Part shown: one piece after another, positions 52,182 to 62,073 of the stretch
How positions within the stretch are numbered: position 1 is the stretch's first letter
How the letters are laid out: each line of letters opens with the position of its first letter
Source: Variovorax boronicumulans
Lineage (GTDB): Bacteria > Pseudomonadota > Gammaproteobacteria > Burkholderiales > Burkholderiaceae_C
Length of the DNA stretch: 64,000 bases
Reading direction: 5' to 3'
Assembly: GCF_007677875.1 (NCBI RefSeq)
Contig: NZ_VEDO01000014.1
Coordinates: 1 to 64,000, forward strand
The notes under the pieces: model-generated
What the model saw: only the letters and a program-made list of their open reading frames with translations
Told to the model about the DNA's origin: nothing
The model's database searches: none
Translations under genes and position numbers: made by a program

Positions 52182-54082
52182 CCGAGCACGCGCATGAAGC
52201 CGGCGAAAAAGCCGGCCAGTGCCTGGTGCGCGTCCAGCGGCAACACCTGCGCCACATACTGGTCGGGCCGCACCACCACCAGCGCGCCGCGTGTGCGGTC
52301 GATGCCGCGCAGCGCATAGATGTCCTGGCCCGGCCTGCCGTCGACCGCGAAGACCTTCTCGTAGTCGATCAGGCCATGACGGCCCTTGTGCGGCAGCAGC
52401 AGCGCCGGCATGGTTTCCAGCGCCAGCGCGTCGTGCCTGTGCGGGAAGATGGCGCGCAGGTCGAAGACGGAATCCACATCCTGGCCGGCTGGCGTGTGGC
52501 GGCGCACGGGCGACTCCGGCGCTTCGGCCAGGAAACGGCACAGCGCGCGCAGGCCGCCCTTCTCGTCCCGGTGGTCGTCGGTGCCGGCAAAGGCATAGAG
52601 CCGCCAGCGGCCATCCGCGCGCGCCACATGGCCCAGCTGCAGCGGCCGCGCGTCGGCCACGCGCACCACGGGCGCGGAATGAAAGCGCGTGCCGACCACG
52701 AAGCCGCTGGCCAGCGCCTGGTGCGTGTCGTCGCCGCAGACCAGGGAGGGCCGGTACTGCGTGCCCACGCCCGCCGTGAAGCGGCCGTGCTGCTCGAAGT
52801 AGCGCTGAAAGGCCTTGGGGTCGACGCCGCCGCTGCCGCCTTCGGCGGGCCGGTCGCTGAACATGCGCGCCCAGTGGCGGTCGAAGTCGATGAGCTGCTG
52901 GGCCACGGCCTGGCGCTCCTCGGTGTAGCTCGCCAGCAGCGCCGGCGTGCACTGGCCGCGCAACACGGCTGCGAGCTTCCAGCCCAGGTTGAAGCTGTCC
53001 TGCATGGAAACGTTCATGCCCTGCCCGGCCTTGGGGCTGTGCGTGTGGCAGGCGTCACCAGCGATGAACACGCGCGGCAGCTGCCGGTCGGCGCGTTCGG
53101 CCGGCACGTCGTCGTAGCGGTCGCAGATGCGCTGACCGATCTCGTAGACCGACCACCAGGGCACGTCCTTCACCTCCAGCCGGTAGGGATGCAGGATGCG
53201 CTGTGCCGCGGCGATGAGCTGGTCCAGCGTGATCCCGCGCTGCGCGGCGCGCTCGTCCTCGCCGAGCTTGTCCATCTCGACGTACAGGCGAACCAGGTAG
53301 CCGCCCTCGCGCGGGATCACGAGCAGGTTGCCGTGTTCGGACTGCACGGCGACCTTGCTGCGGATGTCCGGGAAGTCCGTCACCGCGAGCAGGTCCATCA
53401 CGCCCCAGGCCTGATTGGCCGAGTCGCCCACCAGTTGGCGGCCGATGGCCTTGCGCACGGCGCTGCGCGCGCCGTCGCAGCCGACCACGTAGCGGGCGCG
53501 CACGGTTTCTGGCTGCGCTGCGCCGGCACGCGCCAGCCGCACGGTCACCGGGTGATCGGCCGCCTCGGGATCGACCGCCACGTCCAGCACGCTGCGGCCG
53601 TAATAAGGCGCCATGCGGCTGGGCGAGCGGCGCATCTGCGTGAGGTAGAAGTCGTGCACGCGGGCCTGGTTCAGCACCACGTGCGGGAACTCCGACAGCC
53701 CGTACGGCGTGTCCTGCACGCGCCCGTGGCGCACGATGCCGCCCCGCTCCGCGTCCGGCTTCCAGAAGGTGACCTCGTTGATCCAGCAGGCTTCCTCCAG
53801 CACCTGCTGGCTGAAGCCGAAGGCCTCGAACATCTCCATCGTCCGGCAGGCGATGCCATCGGCCTGGCCCAGTTGCAGCGGGCCGTCCTTGGCCTCGACG
53901 ATGCAGGTGCGGATGTCGCCGAAGGTCGCCAGCTGCGCGGCCAGCGTGAGGCCGGCCGGGCCGCAGCCCACGATCAGCACGTCCACCACGGAGGGAAGTG
54001 CGCCCGTTGTCGGCTGCGCCGCGCCAGCAGCAGACAGCACACGCGGGTCCCCGGATTGGAAGCCGTCGAGATGAAATTGCAT
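52178..54082 (-). CDS. mobA: 3-hydroxybenzoate 4-monooxygenase
   Basis: A 634-residue FAD-dependent aromatic hydroxylase, expected to convert 3-hydroxybenzoate to protocatechuate with NADPH and O2. The dinucleotide fold GCGPAG (39-44), the DG motif GCDGARSAVRK and the GD motif AGDACHTHSPKAGQG are present, and the C-terminal thioredoxin-like domain is that of phenol-hydroxylase-type enzymes. The N-terminus MQFHLDGF and the length match MobA of Comamonas testosteroni (639 residues). The divergent MarR gene supports this. A related phenol 2-monooxygenase is the alternative. Confidence 0.85.
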   Translation of the reverse strand: MQFHLDGFQSGDPRVLSAAGAAQPTTGALPSVVDVLIVGCGPAGLTLAAQLATFGDIRTCIVEAKDGPLQLGQADGIACRTMEMFEAFGFSQQVLEEACWINEVTFWKPDAERGGIVRHGRVQDTPYGLSEFPHVVLNQARVHDFYLTQMRRSPSRMAPYYGRSVLDVAVDPEAADHPVTVRLARAGAAQPETVRARYVVGCDGARSAVRKAIGRQLVGDSANQAWGVMDLLAVTDFPDIRSKVAVQSEHGNLLVIPREGGYLVRLYVEMDKLGEDERAAQRGITLDQLIAAAQRILHPYRLEVKDVPWWSVYEIGQRICDRYDDVPAERADRQLPRVFIAGDACHTHSPKAGQGMNVSMQDSFNLGWKLAAVLRGQCTPALLASYTEERQAVAQQLIDFDRHWARMFSDRPAEGGSGGVDPKAFQRYFEQHGRFTAGVGTQYRPSLVCGDDTHQALASGFVVGTRFHSAPVVRVADARPLQLGHVARADGRWRLYAFAGTDDHRDEKGGLRALCRFLAEAPESPVRRHTPAGQDVDSVFDLRAIFPHRHDALALETMPALLLPHKGRHGLIDYEKVFAVDGRPGQDIYALRGIDRTRGALVVVRPDQYVAQVLPLDAHQALAGFFAGFMRVLG

Positions 54083-54123
54083 GCAATGTCTCCTGTTCCA
54101 GCTGAGATTCTGTACGCATCAAT

Positions 54124-54151
54124 ATTATCAGCATACTTATGATTTGTGCAA
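54124..54151 (-). promoter_or_regulatory. mobA promoter with candidate MobR operator
   Basis: Minus-strand TTGCAC (54151-54146) and GATAAT (54129-54124) are 16 bp apart. The inverted repeat CATACTTATG (54132-54141) fills the spacer. A MarR repressor binding there would block RNA polymerase. This fits the known 3-hydroxybenzoate-responsive control of mobA by MobR. Confidence 0.55.
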
Positions 54152-54166
54152 TGTGAGAATGGGACC

Positions 54167-54652
54167 ATGAAGAAGACCAGCGCCAGCCAGCCGACGCCCG
54201 CCATCGACCTGCGCCAGCAACCTGGCCACAGCATCCGGCGCCTGCAGCAGATCGCGTTCGCCGTGTTCATGCAGGAGGCGGCCAGCGCGGGGACCACGCC
54301 GGTGCAGTACGCGGTGCTGCAAACGCTGTCGGACCAGCCGGGCATCGACCAGCGCACGCTGGCCCGCGCCGTCAGCCTGGACACCTCGACCATCGGCGGC
54401 GTGGTCGACCGACTCGAGGCGCGTGCCCTGCTCGCGCGCAGCCTGTCGCCGCAGGACCGGCGTGTGCGTCTGCTGCACCTGACCGAGGCGGGCGAGGCGC
54501 TGCGCCGGGAACTGCTGCCCACCATGCTGCAGGCCCAGCAGCGCATGCTGGATCCGCTGACCGAGGCCGAGCGCCAGCAGTTCATGGACATGGTTCAGCG
54601 CGTCATCGCCCACCACGCCAGCGTGGACGACAGCACCCCACCCGAGGGCTGA
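54167..54652 (+). CDS. mobR: MarR family regulator of 3-hydroxybenzoate hydroxylase
   Basis: A 161-residue winged-helix regulator of the MarR family. The DNA-binding part is DQRTLARAVSLDTSTIGGVVDRLEARALLARS with the wing basic sequence PQDRRVR. It is divergent from mobA, the arrangement in Comamonas testosteroni, where MobR represses mobA and releases on binding 3-hydroxybenzoate. I used the ATG of MKKTSAS; a GTG seven codons upstream is possible but would lie inside the mobA promoter. Confidence 0.8.
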   Translation: MKKTSASQPTPAIDLRQQPGHSIRRLQQIAFAVFMQEAASAGTTPVQYAVLQTLSDQPGIDQRTLARAVSLDTSTIGGVVDRLEARALLARSLSPQDRRVRLLHLTEAGEALRRELLPTMLQAQQRMLDPLTEAERQQFMDMVQRVIAHHASVDDSTPPEG

Positions 54653-54765
54653 CACCGCTCGGCAGCAGCGCCGCGCCTTCCGTCAGCACAAGCCCTGTGG
54701 AGCGTGGCGGCTGGCGCATGGCGCCACCACAATCGTGCGTTTACCCATCTGGAAAGAGAGCGCGC

Positions 54766-55698
54766 ATGCCCACGCCCAAGTACCGCCTCGTCACCCGCAG
54801 CGACTTCGACGGCCTCGTCTGCGCCGTGCTGCTGAACGAGCTGGACATGATCGACGACATCCTGTTCGTCCATCCCAAGGACATGCAGGACGGCAAGATC
54901 GCCATCACCGACCGCGACATCACGACCAACCTGCCCTACGTGGCCGGTGCGCATCTGGCCTTCGACCACCACCTGTCGGAGACCATCCGCAACCAGGATG
55001 CGGGCAGCAACCACATCATCGACGCCGACGCGCCATCGGCAGCGCGCGTGGTCTACGACCACTACGGCGGCAAACAGCGTTTCCCGAACATCTCCGACGA
55101 GATGATGGAGGCCGTGGACAAGGCCGACTCCGCCCAGTACGTGCGCGAGGAGATCCTCGCGCCCACGGGCTGGGTGCTGCTGAACTACCTGATGGACGCG
55201 CGCACCGGCCTGGGCCGCTTCCGCGAGTTCCGCATCAGCAACTACGCGCTGATGATGGACCTCATCCGCTACTGCCGCGACCACAGCATCGACCAGATTC
55301 TCGAACTGCCGGACGTCAAGGAACGTGTGGAGCTGTACGACGAACACGCCGCCAAGGCGCGCGAGCAGATCCTGCGCTGCGGCAAGGTGCATGGCGACGT
55401 GGTGGTGCTGGACCTGCGCCAGGAAGAGACCATCTGGGCCGTCAATCGCTTCATCGTCTACGCGCTGTTCCCGCGCGCCAAAGTGTCCATCCACGTGATG
55501 TGGGGCGTGCAGAAGCAGAACACCGTGCTGGCCACGGGGAAGTCCATCCTGGACCGCAGCAGCCGGGCCAACATCGGCGAGCTGATGCTGCAGTACGGCG
55601 GCGGCGGCCACCAGGCCGCCGGCACCTGCCAGGTCGACAACGCGCAGGCCGACACCACGCTGCGCGAGGTGGTCGAGAAGATCAACGCGGCGGGCTGA
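54766..55698 (+). CDS. DHH family phosphoesterase
   Basis: A 310-residue DHH/DHHA1 phosphoesterase. Visible metal motifs are the SDFDG near the N-terminus, FDHH (about residues 66-69) and the C-terminal DHHA1 substrate loop GGGGHQAAGT. Relatives act as exopolyphosphatases, pAp phosphatases or nanoRNases; the short linker and length are closer to exopolyphosphatase-like proteins than to RecJ. It stands alone with 113 bp upstream and no recognisable promoter. Confidence 0.82.
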   Translation: MPTPKYRLVTRSDFDGLVCAVLLNELDMIDDILFVHPKDMQDGKIAITDRDITTNLPYVAGAHLAFDHHLSETIRNQDAGSNHIIDADAPSAARVVYDHYGGKQRFPNISDEMMEAVDKADSAQYVREEILAPTGWVLLNYLMDARTGLGRFREFRISNYALMMDLIRYCRDHSIDQILELPDVKERVELYDEHAAKAREQILRCGKVHGDVVVLDLRQEETIWAVNRFIVYALFPRAKVSIHVMWGVQKQNTVLATGKSILDRSSRANIGELMLQYGGGGHQAAGTCQVDNAQADTTLREVVEKINAAG

Positions 55699-55716
55699 GG
55701 CCGCCACGCCGCGGCC

Positions 55717-56652
55717 TCACTTCGGATCGAGCGGGGCCGCCACGGCCAGTTCGGCGAGCTTTAGCGCGCCCTGCAGCGAGCGCGCACCGGCGATGAAGCG
55801 GCCGTTGTGGCAGAACACCGCGTCGGCCACGCCGCTGGCTTGCGCCAATTCGGCATCGCGCAGGCCGGCCCAGGCGCGCGGCAGGTCCTTGCGGGCCTGG
55901 AACGACTGCGGCTCCACCGTCACCACATGCAGCTGGTGCTGCTGGTCGCTGGCGTCCGGGTAGACCACGAACCAGAGGTCCGGCATCTCGGCGCTCACAT
56001 CGCGCCACGGCAGTCCGCCGCGCGGCAGCAGCAGCACACGGCCGCCGAACAGCGCCTGCGCCTCGCGCACCTGCTGCGCGCCCTGGTGGCGTGCGCGCTG
56101 CTGGTCCAGCGCCGCGAGCAGCAACTGCGTGACGAGGTCGACGGCCTGCGCGAAGCGCGCCTGCGACGCGGCATCGTCCTGTTCGGCCGTGCCGCGCCGG
56201 TCCCAGGGCAGGTTGAACTGCGCCAGCAGCGCCGACAGGCCGAACAGGCCCGGCGCGGCATTGGCGGCGCCGGTGTCGGCCCGGTCCAGGTGCTGGACCA
56301 GCGCCTCGTCCAGGCTGTCGGCGATGGCCTGCACCAGCGCCCCATCCTCGAGCCCGAACTGCTGCGCGACGAGCGCCGGACCATGCGCAGCCCAGACCAG
56401 ACCGGCACTGGCATAGACCACCCCGTTCGCGCGCGCGCCAGCGAAGCCGCGCTGGTGGTGGTCGAAGCGGCCGCGTGCGGCATCCCATTCGCCGCCGACG
56501 TCCACGGCAAAGTCGGCCGCGGCGATTTGGGCCGCGTCGCGCGTGCGCAGCAGCCGCGCCTGGGGATGGAGCAGCCGCAGCACGGCCACGCCGAACACGT
56601 CGTCCGCGTGGAAGGAGCCGTTGTGGGTGGCGATGGTGGTGGGGGTGTTCAT
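55717..56652 (-). CDS. MYG1 family protein
   Basis: A 311-residue MYG1/UPF0160 protein. It begins with the family signature THNGSFHADDVFGVAVLRLL and contains FDHHQRGF, a metal-binding motif shared with DHH enzymes. MYG1 in eukaryotes is a 3'-5' RNA exonuclease, so a nuclease or phosphoesterase role is plausible. It is convergent with the DHH phosphoesterase, 18 bp between stops. It lies downstream of icd but beyond a strong terminator. Confidence 0.88.
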   Translation of the reverse strand: MNTPTTIATHNGSFHADDVFGVAVLRLLHPQARLLRTRDAAQIAAADFAVDVGGEWDAARGRFDHHQRGFAGARANGVVYASAGLVWAAHGPALVAQQFGLEDGALVQAIADSLDEALVQHLDRADTGAANAAPGLFGLSALLAQFNLPWDRRGTAEQDDAASQARFAQAVDLVTQLLLAALDQQRARHQGAQQVREAQALFGGRVLLLPRGGLPWRDVSAEMPDLWFVVYPDASDQQHQLHVVTVEPQSFQARKDLPRAWAGLRDAELAQASGVADAVFCHNGRFIAGARSLQGALKLAELAVAAPLDPK

Positions 56653-56670
56653 CGTGGGGTTCTCGTGAAG

Positions 56671-56702
56671 AAAAAAGGGCCGGGAGCATCCGCTCCCAGC
56701 CC
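56671..56702 (-). terminator. Rho-independent terminator of icd
   Basis: On the minus strand the stem GGGCTGGGAGC pairs with GCTCCCGGCCC across a GGAT loop (one internal mismatch) and is followed by TTTTTTC. It lies 21 bp after the icd stop and before the MYG1 gene. Confidence 0.88.
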
Positions 56703-56723
56703 TTCGTGCCGACGGCCGGAGGA

Positions 56724-58961
56724 TCAGGCCTTCAGTGCCGCCAGCGCGTCGTTCAGCGTCTTGCTCGGGCGCATCACGGCCGCGGCCTTGGCCTCGTCCA
56801 GCTTGTAGTAGCCGCCGATGTCCACGGGCTTGCCCTGCACTTCGAGCAGTTCCTTCGCGATCTGCGCTTCCTTCTCGGTCAGCGTCTTGGCCAGCGGCGC
56901 GAACTTGGCCGCCAGTTCGGCGTCCTCGGTCTGCGCGGCCAGTTCCTGCGCCCAGTACAGCGCGATATAAAAATGGCTGCCGCGGTTGTCGATCTGGCCG
57001 GTCTTGGGGCTCGGACCCTTGTTGTTGTCCAGCAGCTTGCCGGTGGCCGCGTCCAGCGCCTTGGCCACGATCTTGGCCTTGGCGTTGTTGTTCTTGATGC
57101 CCAGTTCTTCGAGGCTCACGGCCAGCGCCAGGAATTCGCCCAGCGAATCCCACCGCAGGTGGTTTTCTTCCACCAGCTGCTGCACGTGCTTGGGCGCCGA
57201 ACCGCCGGCACCGGTTTCGTACATGCCGCCGCCGGCCATCAGCGGCACGATGGACAGCATCTTGGCCGAGGTGCCCAGCTCCATGATGGGGAACAGGTCG
57301 GTCAGGTAGTCGCGCAGGATATTGCCCGTGGCGCTGATGGTGTCCAGCCCGCGGATCACGCGCTCCAGCGTGTAACGCATGGCGCGTACCTGGCTCATGA
57401 TCTGGATGTCCAGGCCGGCCGTGTTGTGCTCGTGCAGGTACATCTTGACCTTGGTGATCATCTGCGCTTCGTGCGGGCGGTACTGGTCGAGCCAGAACAC
57501 GACCGGCATGCCCGAGTTGCGCGCACGCGTGACGGCCAGCTTGACCCAGTCGCGGATGGCGGCGTCCTTGGTCTGGCACATGCGCCAGATGTCGCCCTGC
57601 TCCACGTTCTGAGAGAGCAGCACCTCGCCCGTGTTGAGGTCGGTGATGTTGGCCACGCCGTCTTCGGGCACTTCGAAGGTCTTGTCGTGCGAGCCGTATT
57701 CCTCGGCCTGCTGGGCCATCAGGCCCACGTTGGGCACCGTGCCCATGGTCTTCGGATCGAACGCGCCGTGCCACTTGCAGAAGTTGATGATCTCCTGGTA
57801 GATGCGGGCGAACGTCGACTCGGGCATCACGGCCTTCACGTCCTTCAGGCGGCCGTCGGCGCCCCACATCTTGCCGCCGTTGCGGATCATGGCCGGCATC
57901 GAGGCGTCGACGATGATGTCGTTGGGCGAATGGAAGTTGGTGATGCCCTTGGCCGAGTCGACCATGGCCAGCTCGGGCCGGCCTTCGTGGCAGGCGTGCA
58001 GGTCGCGCTTGATCTCGTCCTGCTTGCTCTGCGGCAGCGCGGCGATCTTGGTGTACAGATCGACCATGCCGTTGTTGACGTTGACGCCCAGTTCCTCGAA
58101 GAGCTTGGCGTGCTTCTCGAAGGCGTCCTTGTAGAAGATCTTGACGCAGTGGCCGAACACGATGGGGTGCGAGACCTTCATCATGGTGGCCTTGACGTGC
58201 AGCGAGAACATCACGCCGGTCTTGTGCGCGTCCTCGATCTCCTTCTCGTAGAACTCCACGAGCGCCTTCTTGCTCATGAACATCGAGTCGATGATCTCGC
58301 GGTCCAGCAGGGAGACCTTGGGCTTGAGCACGATGGCCTTGCCGCTCTTGGTGATGAGCTCCATCTTCACGTCGCGCGCCTTGTCCAGCGTCATCGACTT
58401 CTCACCGTGGTAGAAGTCGCCGGCGTGCATGTGCGAGACGTGCGAGCGCGAGGCCTGGCTCCACTCGGCCATGCTGTGCGGGTTCTTGCGTGCGTACTCC
58501 TTGACGGCCTTGGGCGCGCGGCGGTCGGAGTTGCCTTCGCGCAGCACCGGGTTCACGGCCGAGCCCGTGCACTTGTTGTAGCGTGCGCGGATGTCCTTTT
58601 CCTCGTCCGTCTTCGGGTTCTCGGGGAAGTCGGGAATCTTGTAGCCCTTGTCCTGCAGTTCCTTGATGGCGGCCTTGAGCTGGGCCACCGAGGCGCTGAT
58701 GTTAGGCAGCTTGATGATGTTGGCCTGCGGCTTGAGCGTGAGCTTGCCCAGCTCGGTCAGGTTGTCGGGCACGCGCTGGTCTTCGCTCAGGTACTCGGGG
58801 AACTGGCCCAGGATGCGGCCGGCCACCGAAATGTCGCTGGTTTCCACGTCGATGCCGGCCGGTGCAGCGAACGCCTGCACGATGGGCAGGAAGGAATGCG
58901 TCGCCAGCAGCGGCGCCTCGTCGGTGAGGGTGTAGATGATCTTGGGTTTGGTCTCTGCCAT
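56724..58961 (-). CDS. icd: NADP-dependent isocitrate dehydrogenase, monomeric type
   Basis: A 745-residue monomeric isocitrate dehydrogenase, unrelated in length to the 415-residue dimeric enzyme. It oxidises isocitrate to 2-oxoglutarate in the TCA cycle, making NADPH. The N-terminal [20 protein letters not shown] and the central MWGADGR and [11 protein letters not shown] regions are highly conserved in this type. An AGGA site precedes the ATG. It is 44 bp downstream of the acyl-CoA dehydrogenase gene and probably cotranscribed with it, ending at the strong terminator. Confidence 0.95.
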   Translation of the reverse strand: MAETKPKIIYTLTDEAPLLATHSFLPIVQAFAAPAGIDVETSDISVAGRILGQFPEYLSEDQRVPDNLTELGKLTLKPQANIIKLPNISASVAQLKAAIKELQDKGYKIPDFPENPKTDEEKDIRARYNKCTGSAVNPVLREGNSDRRAPKAVKEYARKNPHSMAEWSQASRSHVSHMHAGDFYHGEKSMTLDKARDVKMELITKSGKAIVLKPKVSLLDREIIDSMFMSKKALVEFYEKEIEDAHKTGVMFSLHVKATMMKVSHPIVFGHCVKIFYKDAFEKHAKLFEELGVNVNNGMVDLYTKIAALPQSKQDEIKRDLHACHEGRPELAMVDSAKGITNFHSPNDIIVDASMPAMIRNGGKMWGADGRLKDVKAVMPESTFARIYQEIINFCKWHGAFDPKTMGTVPNVGLMAQQAEEYGSHDKTFEVPEDGVANITDLNTGEVLLSQNVEQGDIWRMCQTKDAAIRDWVKLAVTRARNSGMPVVFWLDQYRPHEAQMITKVKMYLHEHNTAGLDIQIMSQVRAMRYTLERVIRGLDTISATGNILRDYLTDLFPIMELGTSAKMLSIVPLMAGGGMYETGAGGSAPKHVQQLVEENHLRWDSLGEFLALAVSLEELGIKNNNAKAKIVAKALDAATGKLLDNNKGPSPKTGQIDNRGSHFYIALYWAQELAAQTEDAELAAKFAPLAKTLTEKEAQIAKELLEVQGKPVDIGGYYKLDEAKAAAVMRPSKTLNDALAALKA

Positions 58962-59005
58962 GACGGATTCCTAGGCGGTGGTGAAACGGTGAAAAAAGAG
59001 GCTGG

Positions 59006-60664
59006 TCAAGCGATGGCTTTTTCGAACAGGCCGCGCGCGATGACCTTAAGCGCGAGGGTTTCCTCGGCGCCCTCGAAGATGGACAGCACCCGGGCGTCCA
59101 CGAAATAGCGGCTCACGGGCGTCTCCTCGGCGTAGCCCATGCCGCCGTGCAGTTGCAGCGCATCGCGCGTAAGCAATTCTGCCGAACGGCAGGCCAAGAG
59201 CTTGATCTGCGCGGCCTCGATGCGGCCATCTGCGGCCTCGAGCCGGTTGCCCACGGCATAGGCCGTCTGGCGGCAGGCGGCCAGGCGCGCGGCCATCTGC
59301 GCGAGCCGGGCCTGCGTGAGCGGGAACTCGATGAGCGGCTGGCCGAAGACCTTGCGGTCCTGCGTATAGCGCAGCGCTTCGCGGAGCGCGGCACGCATCA
59401 CGCCGGTGGCACGTGCCGAGGTCTGCATGCGCCCGCCGACCATGCCGGCCATGTTGAAGTAAAAGCCCTTGCCCAAGCCGGCCTCGCCGCCCAGCACATG
59501 GCTGTCGGGCACGAAGAAATCCTCGAACGCGAGTTCGTAGGAATGCATGCCGCGGTAGCCGATGGTCGGGATGGCCTTGCCGCGCAGGCGGCCGCCGCCT
59601 TTGGGCTGGAAGTCGAAGGCGTGGTCCTCGGTCGAGGGCTTCTCGACCAGCAGGATGGACAGGCCCTTGTAGCCGGCCGCTTTGTCGGAATTGGTACGCG
59701 CCACGACCATGAGCAGGCCGGCCTTGCCGGCGAAGGTGCACCAGGTCTTGGCGCCGTCCAGCCGCCAGCCGCCGGGCACGCGTGTGGCCTTGAGCGCCAG
59801 GCTGGCGACGTCCGAGCCATGGTCGGGCTCGGTCATCGCGATCGCGCAGAGCGGTTCGCCGGCCGCGATCTTCGGCAGGAAGTGCTGCTTCTGTTCCTCG
59901 GTGCCGCCTGCAAGCAGCGCGCGCGAGAGGATCTCGGGCCGCGTGATCAGGCTGCCGGCCGCGCCCAGGGAGGCCTCGGACAGCGCCTCGGTCACGGCGA
60001 TCATCATGGCGGTGTCGTCGTGCTGGCCCGGGGCGCTGCCGCCGTATTCGTGCGGGATCGACAGGCCGAACACGCCCATGTCGCGCAGCGGTCCGAGGAT
60101 GGTCTCGGGAATGGTCAGGTCCTGCGCATGGATCTCGGCCGCCAGCGGCGCGACCACATCGACGCCGAAGCGGCGGAACGCGTCGCGCGCCATCGCCACC
60201 TCCTCGCTGACGGTGACGGGGCCGATCTCGGACTCCGACGCAGCCAGGGCGCGCGCGGCCGACGTCAGTGCGGCAGGGCCCGCCGCGGCGCGGCGCAGTG
60301 CGGGCCACTGGGGATCGGCGGCCCAGGCGCGCAGCGGCGCGCCGTCCAGGTCGGCGTCGATGGCCACGGCGTCGAGCCGGGACTGCACGGAGCGCATCGC
60401 CTCGGTCGCGAACAGCAGCGCGAGCGCGCGGTCCAGCCCGGCGGGGGCCGGCGCCTGCAGCACGGTCTGCGCGGCCAGCAGTTCGGCGCTGGCCCAGGCC
60501 AGCTCGTACGACACCCCTTGCGCCGCATCGAGTGCCGCTGCGTCGAGCCTGCCGGAACCGGCGCCGCAGCGCTGTGCGACGGCCAGCACAGCGGCATCGA
60601 ACAGTGCCTGCAGGCCGCCAAGCAGGCGGCGCGCGGCATCGACAAGGTCCGTCTCGGACGTCAT
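59006..60664 (-). CDS. Acyl-CoA dehydrogenase, methylsuccinyl-CoA dehydrogenase-like
   Basis: A 552-residue FAD enzyme. Residues 1-150 are a helical extension absent from ordinary acyl-CoA dehydrogenases (about 385 residues). The rest shows the FAD/substrate motifs AIAMTEPDHGSDVASL and LQLHGGMGYAEETPVSRYF, and a Glu in FEGAEET. The extension and length resemble (2S)-methylsuccinyl-CoA dehydrogenase of the ethylmalonyl-CoA pathway, but no ccr, ecm or meaA homologue is in view. I chose the ATG of MTSETDL. It is first in a likely operon with icd. Confidence 0.85.
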   Translation of the reverse strand: MTSETDLVDAARRLLGGLQALFDAAVLAVAQRCGAGSGRLDAAALDAAQGVSYELAWASAELLAAQTVLQAPAPAGLDRALALLFATEAMRSVQSRLDAVAIDADLDGAPLRAWAADPQWPALRRAAAGPAALTSAARALAASESEIGPVTVSEEVAMARDAFRRFGVDVVAPLAAEIHAQDLTIPETILGPLRDMGVFGLSIPHEYGGSAPGQHDDTAMMIAVTEALSEASLGAAGSLITRPEILSRALLAGGTEEQKQHFLPKIAAGEPLCAIAMTEPDHGSDVASLALKATRVPGGWRLDGAKTWCTFAGKAGLLMVVARTNSDKAAGYKGLSILLVEKPSTEDHAFDFQPKGGGRLRGKAIPTIGYRGMHSYELAFEDFFVPDSHVLGGEAGLGKGFYFNMAGMVGGRMQTSARATGVMRAALREALRYTQDRKVFGQPLIEFPLTQARLAQMAARLAACRQTAYAVGNRLEAADGRIEAAQIKLLACRSAELLTRDALQLHGGMGYAEETPVSRYFVDARVLSIFEGAEETLALKVIARGLFEKAIA

Positions 60665-60797
60665 GGAAAGGGCTCCAAGGGGGGGTGGGTCGGGGGCGAT
60701 GATAGCGACAGGGCAGACCGACCCTGTGCCAATCGGTGCAAATGCGTGGGATGTATACCATTGCGCGGCCGCGCCGGCTGTCGCCACGGCAGCACGT

Positions 60798-61997
60798 ATG
60801 CTCGCCCGGGTGACCCCGCCGCCTCTGCCCCGCCGCATCGCCCACCTGGACATGGACGCGTTCTACGCCTCCGTCGAACTGCTGCGCTATCCGCAGTTGA
60901 AGGGCCTGCCCGTGGTGATCGGCGGCGGCCGGCGCCGGGTGGACAGCGTGCTGGAACAGGGCGCGGACCTGCCGATCGACCAGTTCCCGCGACTGGGCGA
61001 CTACAAGGGCCGCGGCGTCATCACCACCGCCACCTACCCTGCGCGCGCCTTCGGTGTGGGCTCGGCCATGGGCATGATGAAGGCGGCCAAACTGTGCCCC
61101 CAGGCCATTTTGCTGCCGGTCGACTTCGACGAGGTCCGGCGCTTTTCGCGTGCCTTCAAGAGCACCATCCTCGAGATCGCGCCACTCATGGAAGACCGCG
61201 GCGTGGACGAGGTCTACATCGACTTCACGGAAGTGCCGGGCGGGCAGCGCGAAGGCGGCCGCGTGCTGGCGCGGCTGATCCAGAAGTCCATCTTCGATCG
61301 CACAGGCCTGACCTGCTCGATCGGCGTGGCGCCCAACAAGCTCATCGCCAAGATGGCCAGCGAGTTCGACAAGCCCAATGGCATTTCCATCGTGCACAAA
61401 GCGGACCTCGAGCCGCGCATCTGGCCGCTGCCCGCGCGCAAGATCAACGGCATCGGTCCCAAGGCCGATGCCCGGCTGCAGGCGCTGGGCATCACGACGA
61501 TCGGCGACCTCGCGGCCAAGGACCGGGCCTGGCTCATCGAGCACTTCGGCCGCGCCTACGGCGCCTGGATGCACGAGGCCGCGTGGGGCCGCGACACCCG
61601 GCCCGTGGTGACCGCGAGCGAACCCGTCTCCATGAGCCGCGAGACCACCTTCGACCGCGACCTGCACGCCGTGCGCGACCGGGCCGAACTCTCGGCCATC
61701 TTCACGCAGCTGTGCGAGAAGGTCGCCGGGGATCTGCAGCGCAAAGGCTACGTGGGCAAGACCATCGGCATCAAGCTGCGCTTCGACGACTTCCGGATTG
61801 CCACGCGCGACCAGACCATTGCGCAGCACACGGCCGATGCGCGGCTGATCCGCCAGGCGGCAGGCCAGTGCCTCAAGCGCGTGCCGCTGGACCGGCGGCT
61901 GCGGCTGCTGGGCGTGCGCGTGGGCTCGCTCGCCAAGCCGGGCGAACTCGCGCTGCGGGCCGAGGCGCCCGTGCCCGTGACGGGCGAACTTTTCTGA
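60798..61997 (+). CDS. dinB: DNA polymerase IV
   Basis: A 399-residue Y-family translesion polymerase. Palm motifs are HLDMDAFYASVE and GVDEVYIDFTE, the latter replacing the common SIDEAYLD but keeping the catalytic Asp-Glu. A helix-hairpin-helix segment (INGIGPKADARLQALG) and the little-finger domain follow. Around residues 35-60 there is an insertion (RRVDSVLEQGADLPIDQF) compared with E. coli DinB. No LexA box was recognised upstream. The start could be the ATG used or a GTG four codons later. Confidence 0.9.
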   Translation: MLARVTPPPLPRRIAHLDMDAFYASVELLRYPQLKGLPVVIGGGRRRVDSVLEQGADLPIDQFPRLGDYKGRGVITTATYPARAFGVGSAMGMMKAAKLCPQAILLPVDFDEVRRFSRAFKSTILEIAPLMEDRGVDEVYIDFTEVPGGQREGGRVLARLIQKSIFDRTGLTCSIGVAPNKLIAKMASEFDKPNGISIVHKADLEPRIWPLPARKINGIGPKADARLQALGITTIGDLAAKDRAWLIEHFGRAYGAWMHEAAWGRDTRPVVTASEPVSMSRETTFDRDLHAVRDRAELSAIFTQLCEKVAGDLQRKGYVGKTIGIKLRFDDFRIATRDQTIAQHTADARLIRQAAGQCLKRVPLDRRLRLLGVRVGSLAKPGELALRAEAPVPVTGELF

Positions 61998-62073
61998 CCG
62001 GCTTGCAATGCAAAGATTTGCGAAGTAAGGGCATTCGCCCCGGTGGTGCGCCGCGCCATCCTTAGAATCTTCT

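Noticed and set aside
60751-60761. ATGTATACCAT near-palindrome between the acyl-CoA dehydrogenase and dinB genes, resembling FCD-type GntR sites
   Set aside because: A single imperfect copy with no adjacent GntR gene; too short to support a regulator assignment.
59147-62065. A plus-strand open frame of nearly 1000 codons spanning the acyl-CoA dehydrogenase and dinB region
   Set aside because: It crosses two well-supported genes in other frames and has no coherent protein features; a GC-bias shadow.
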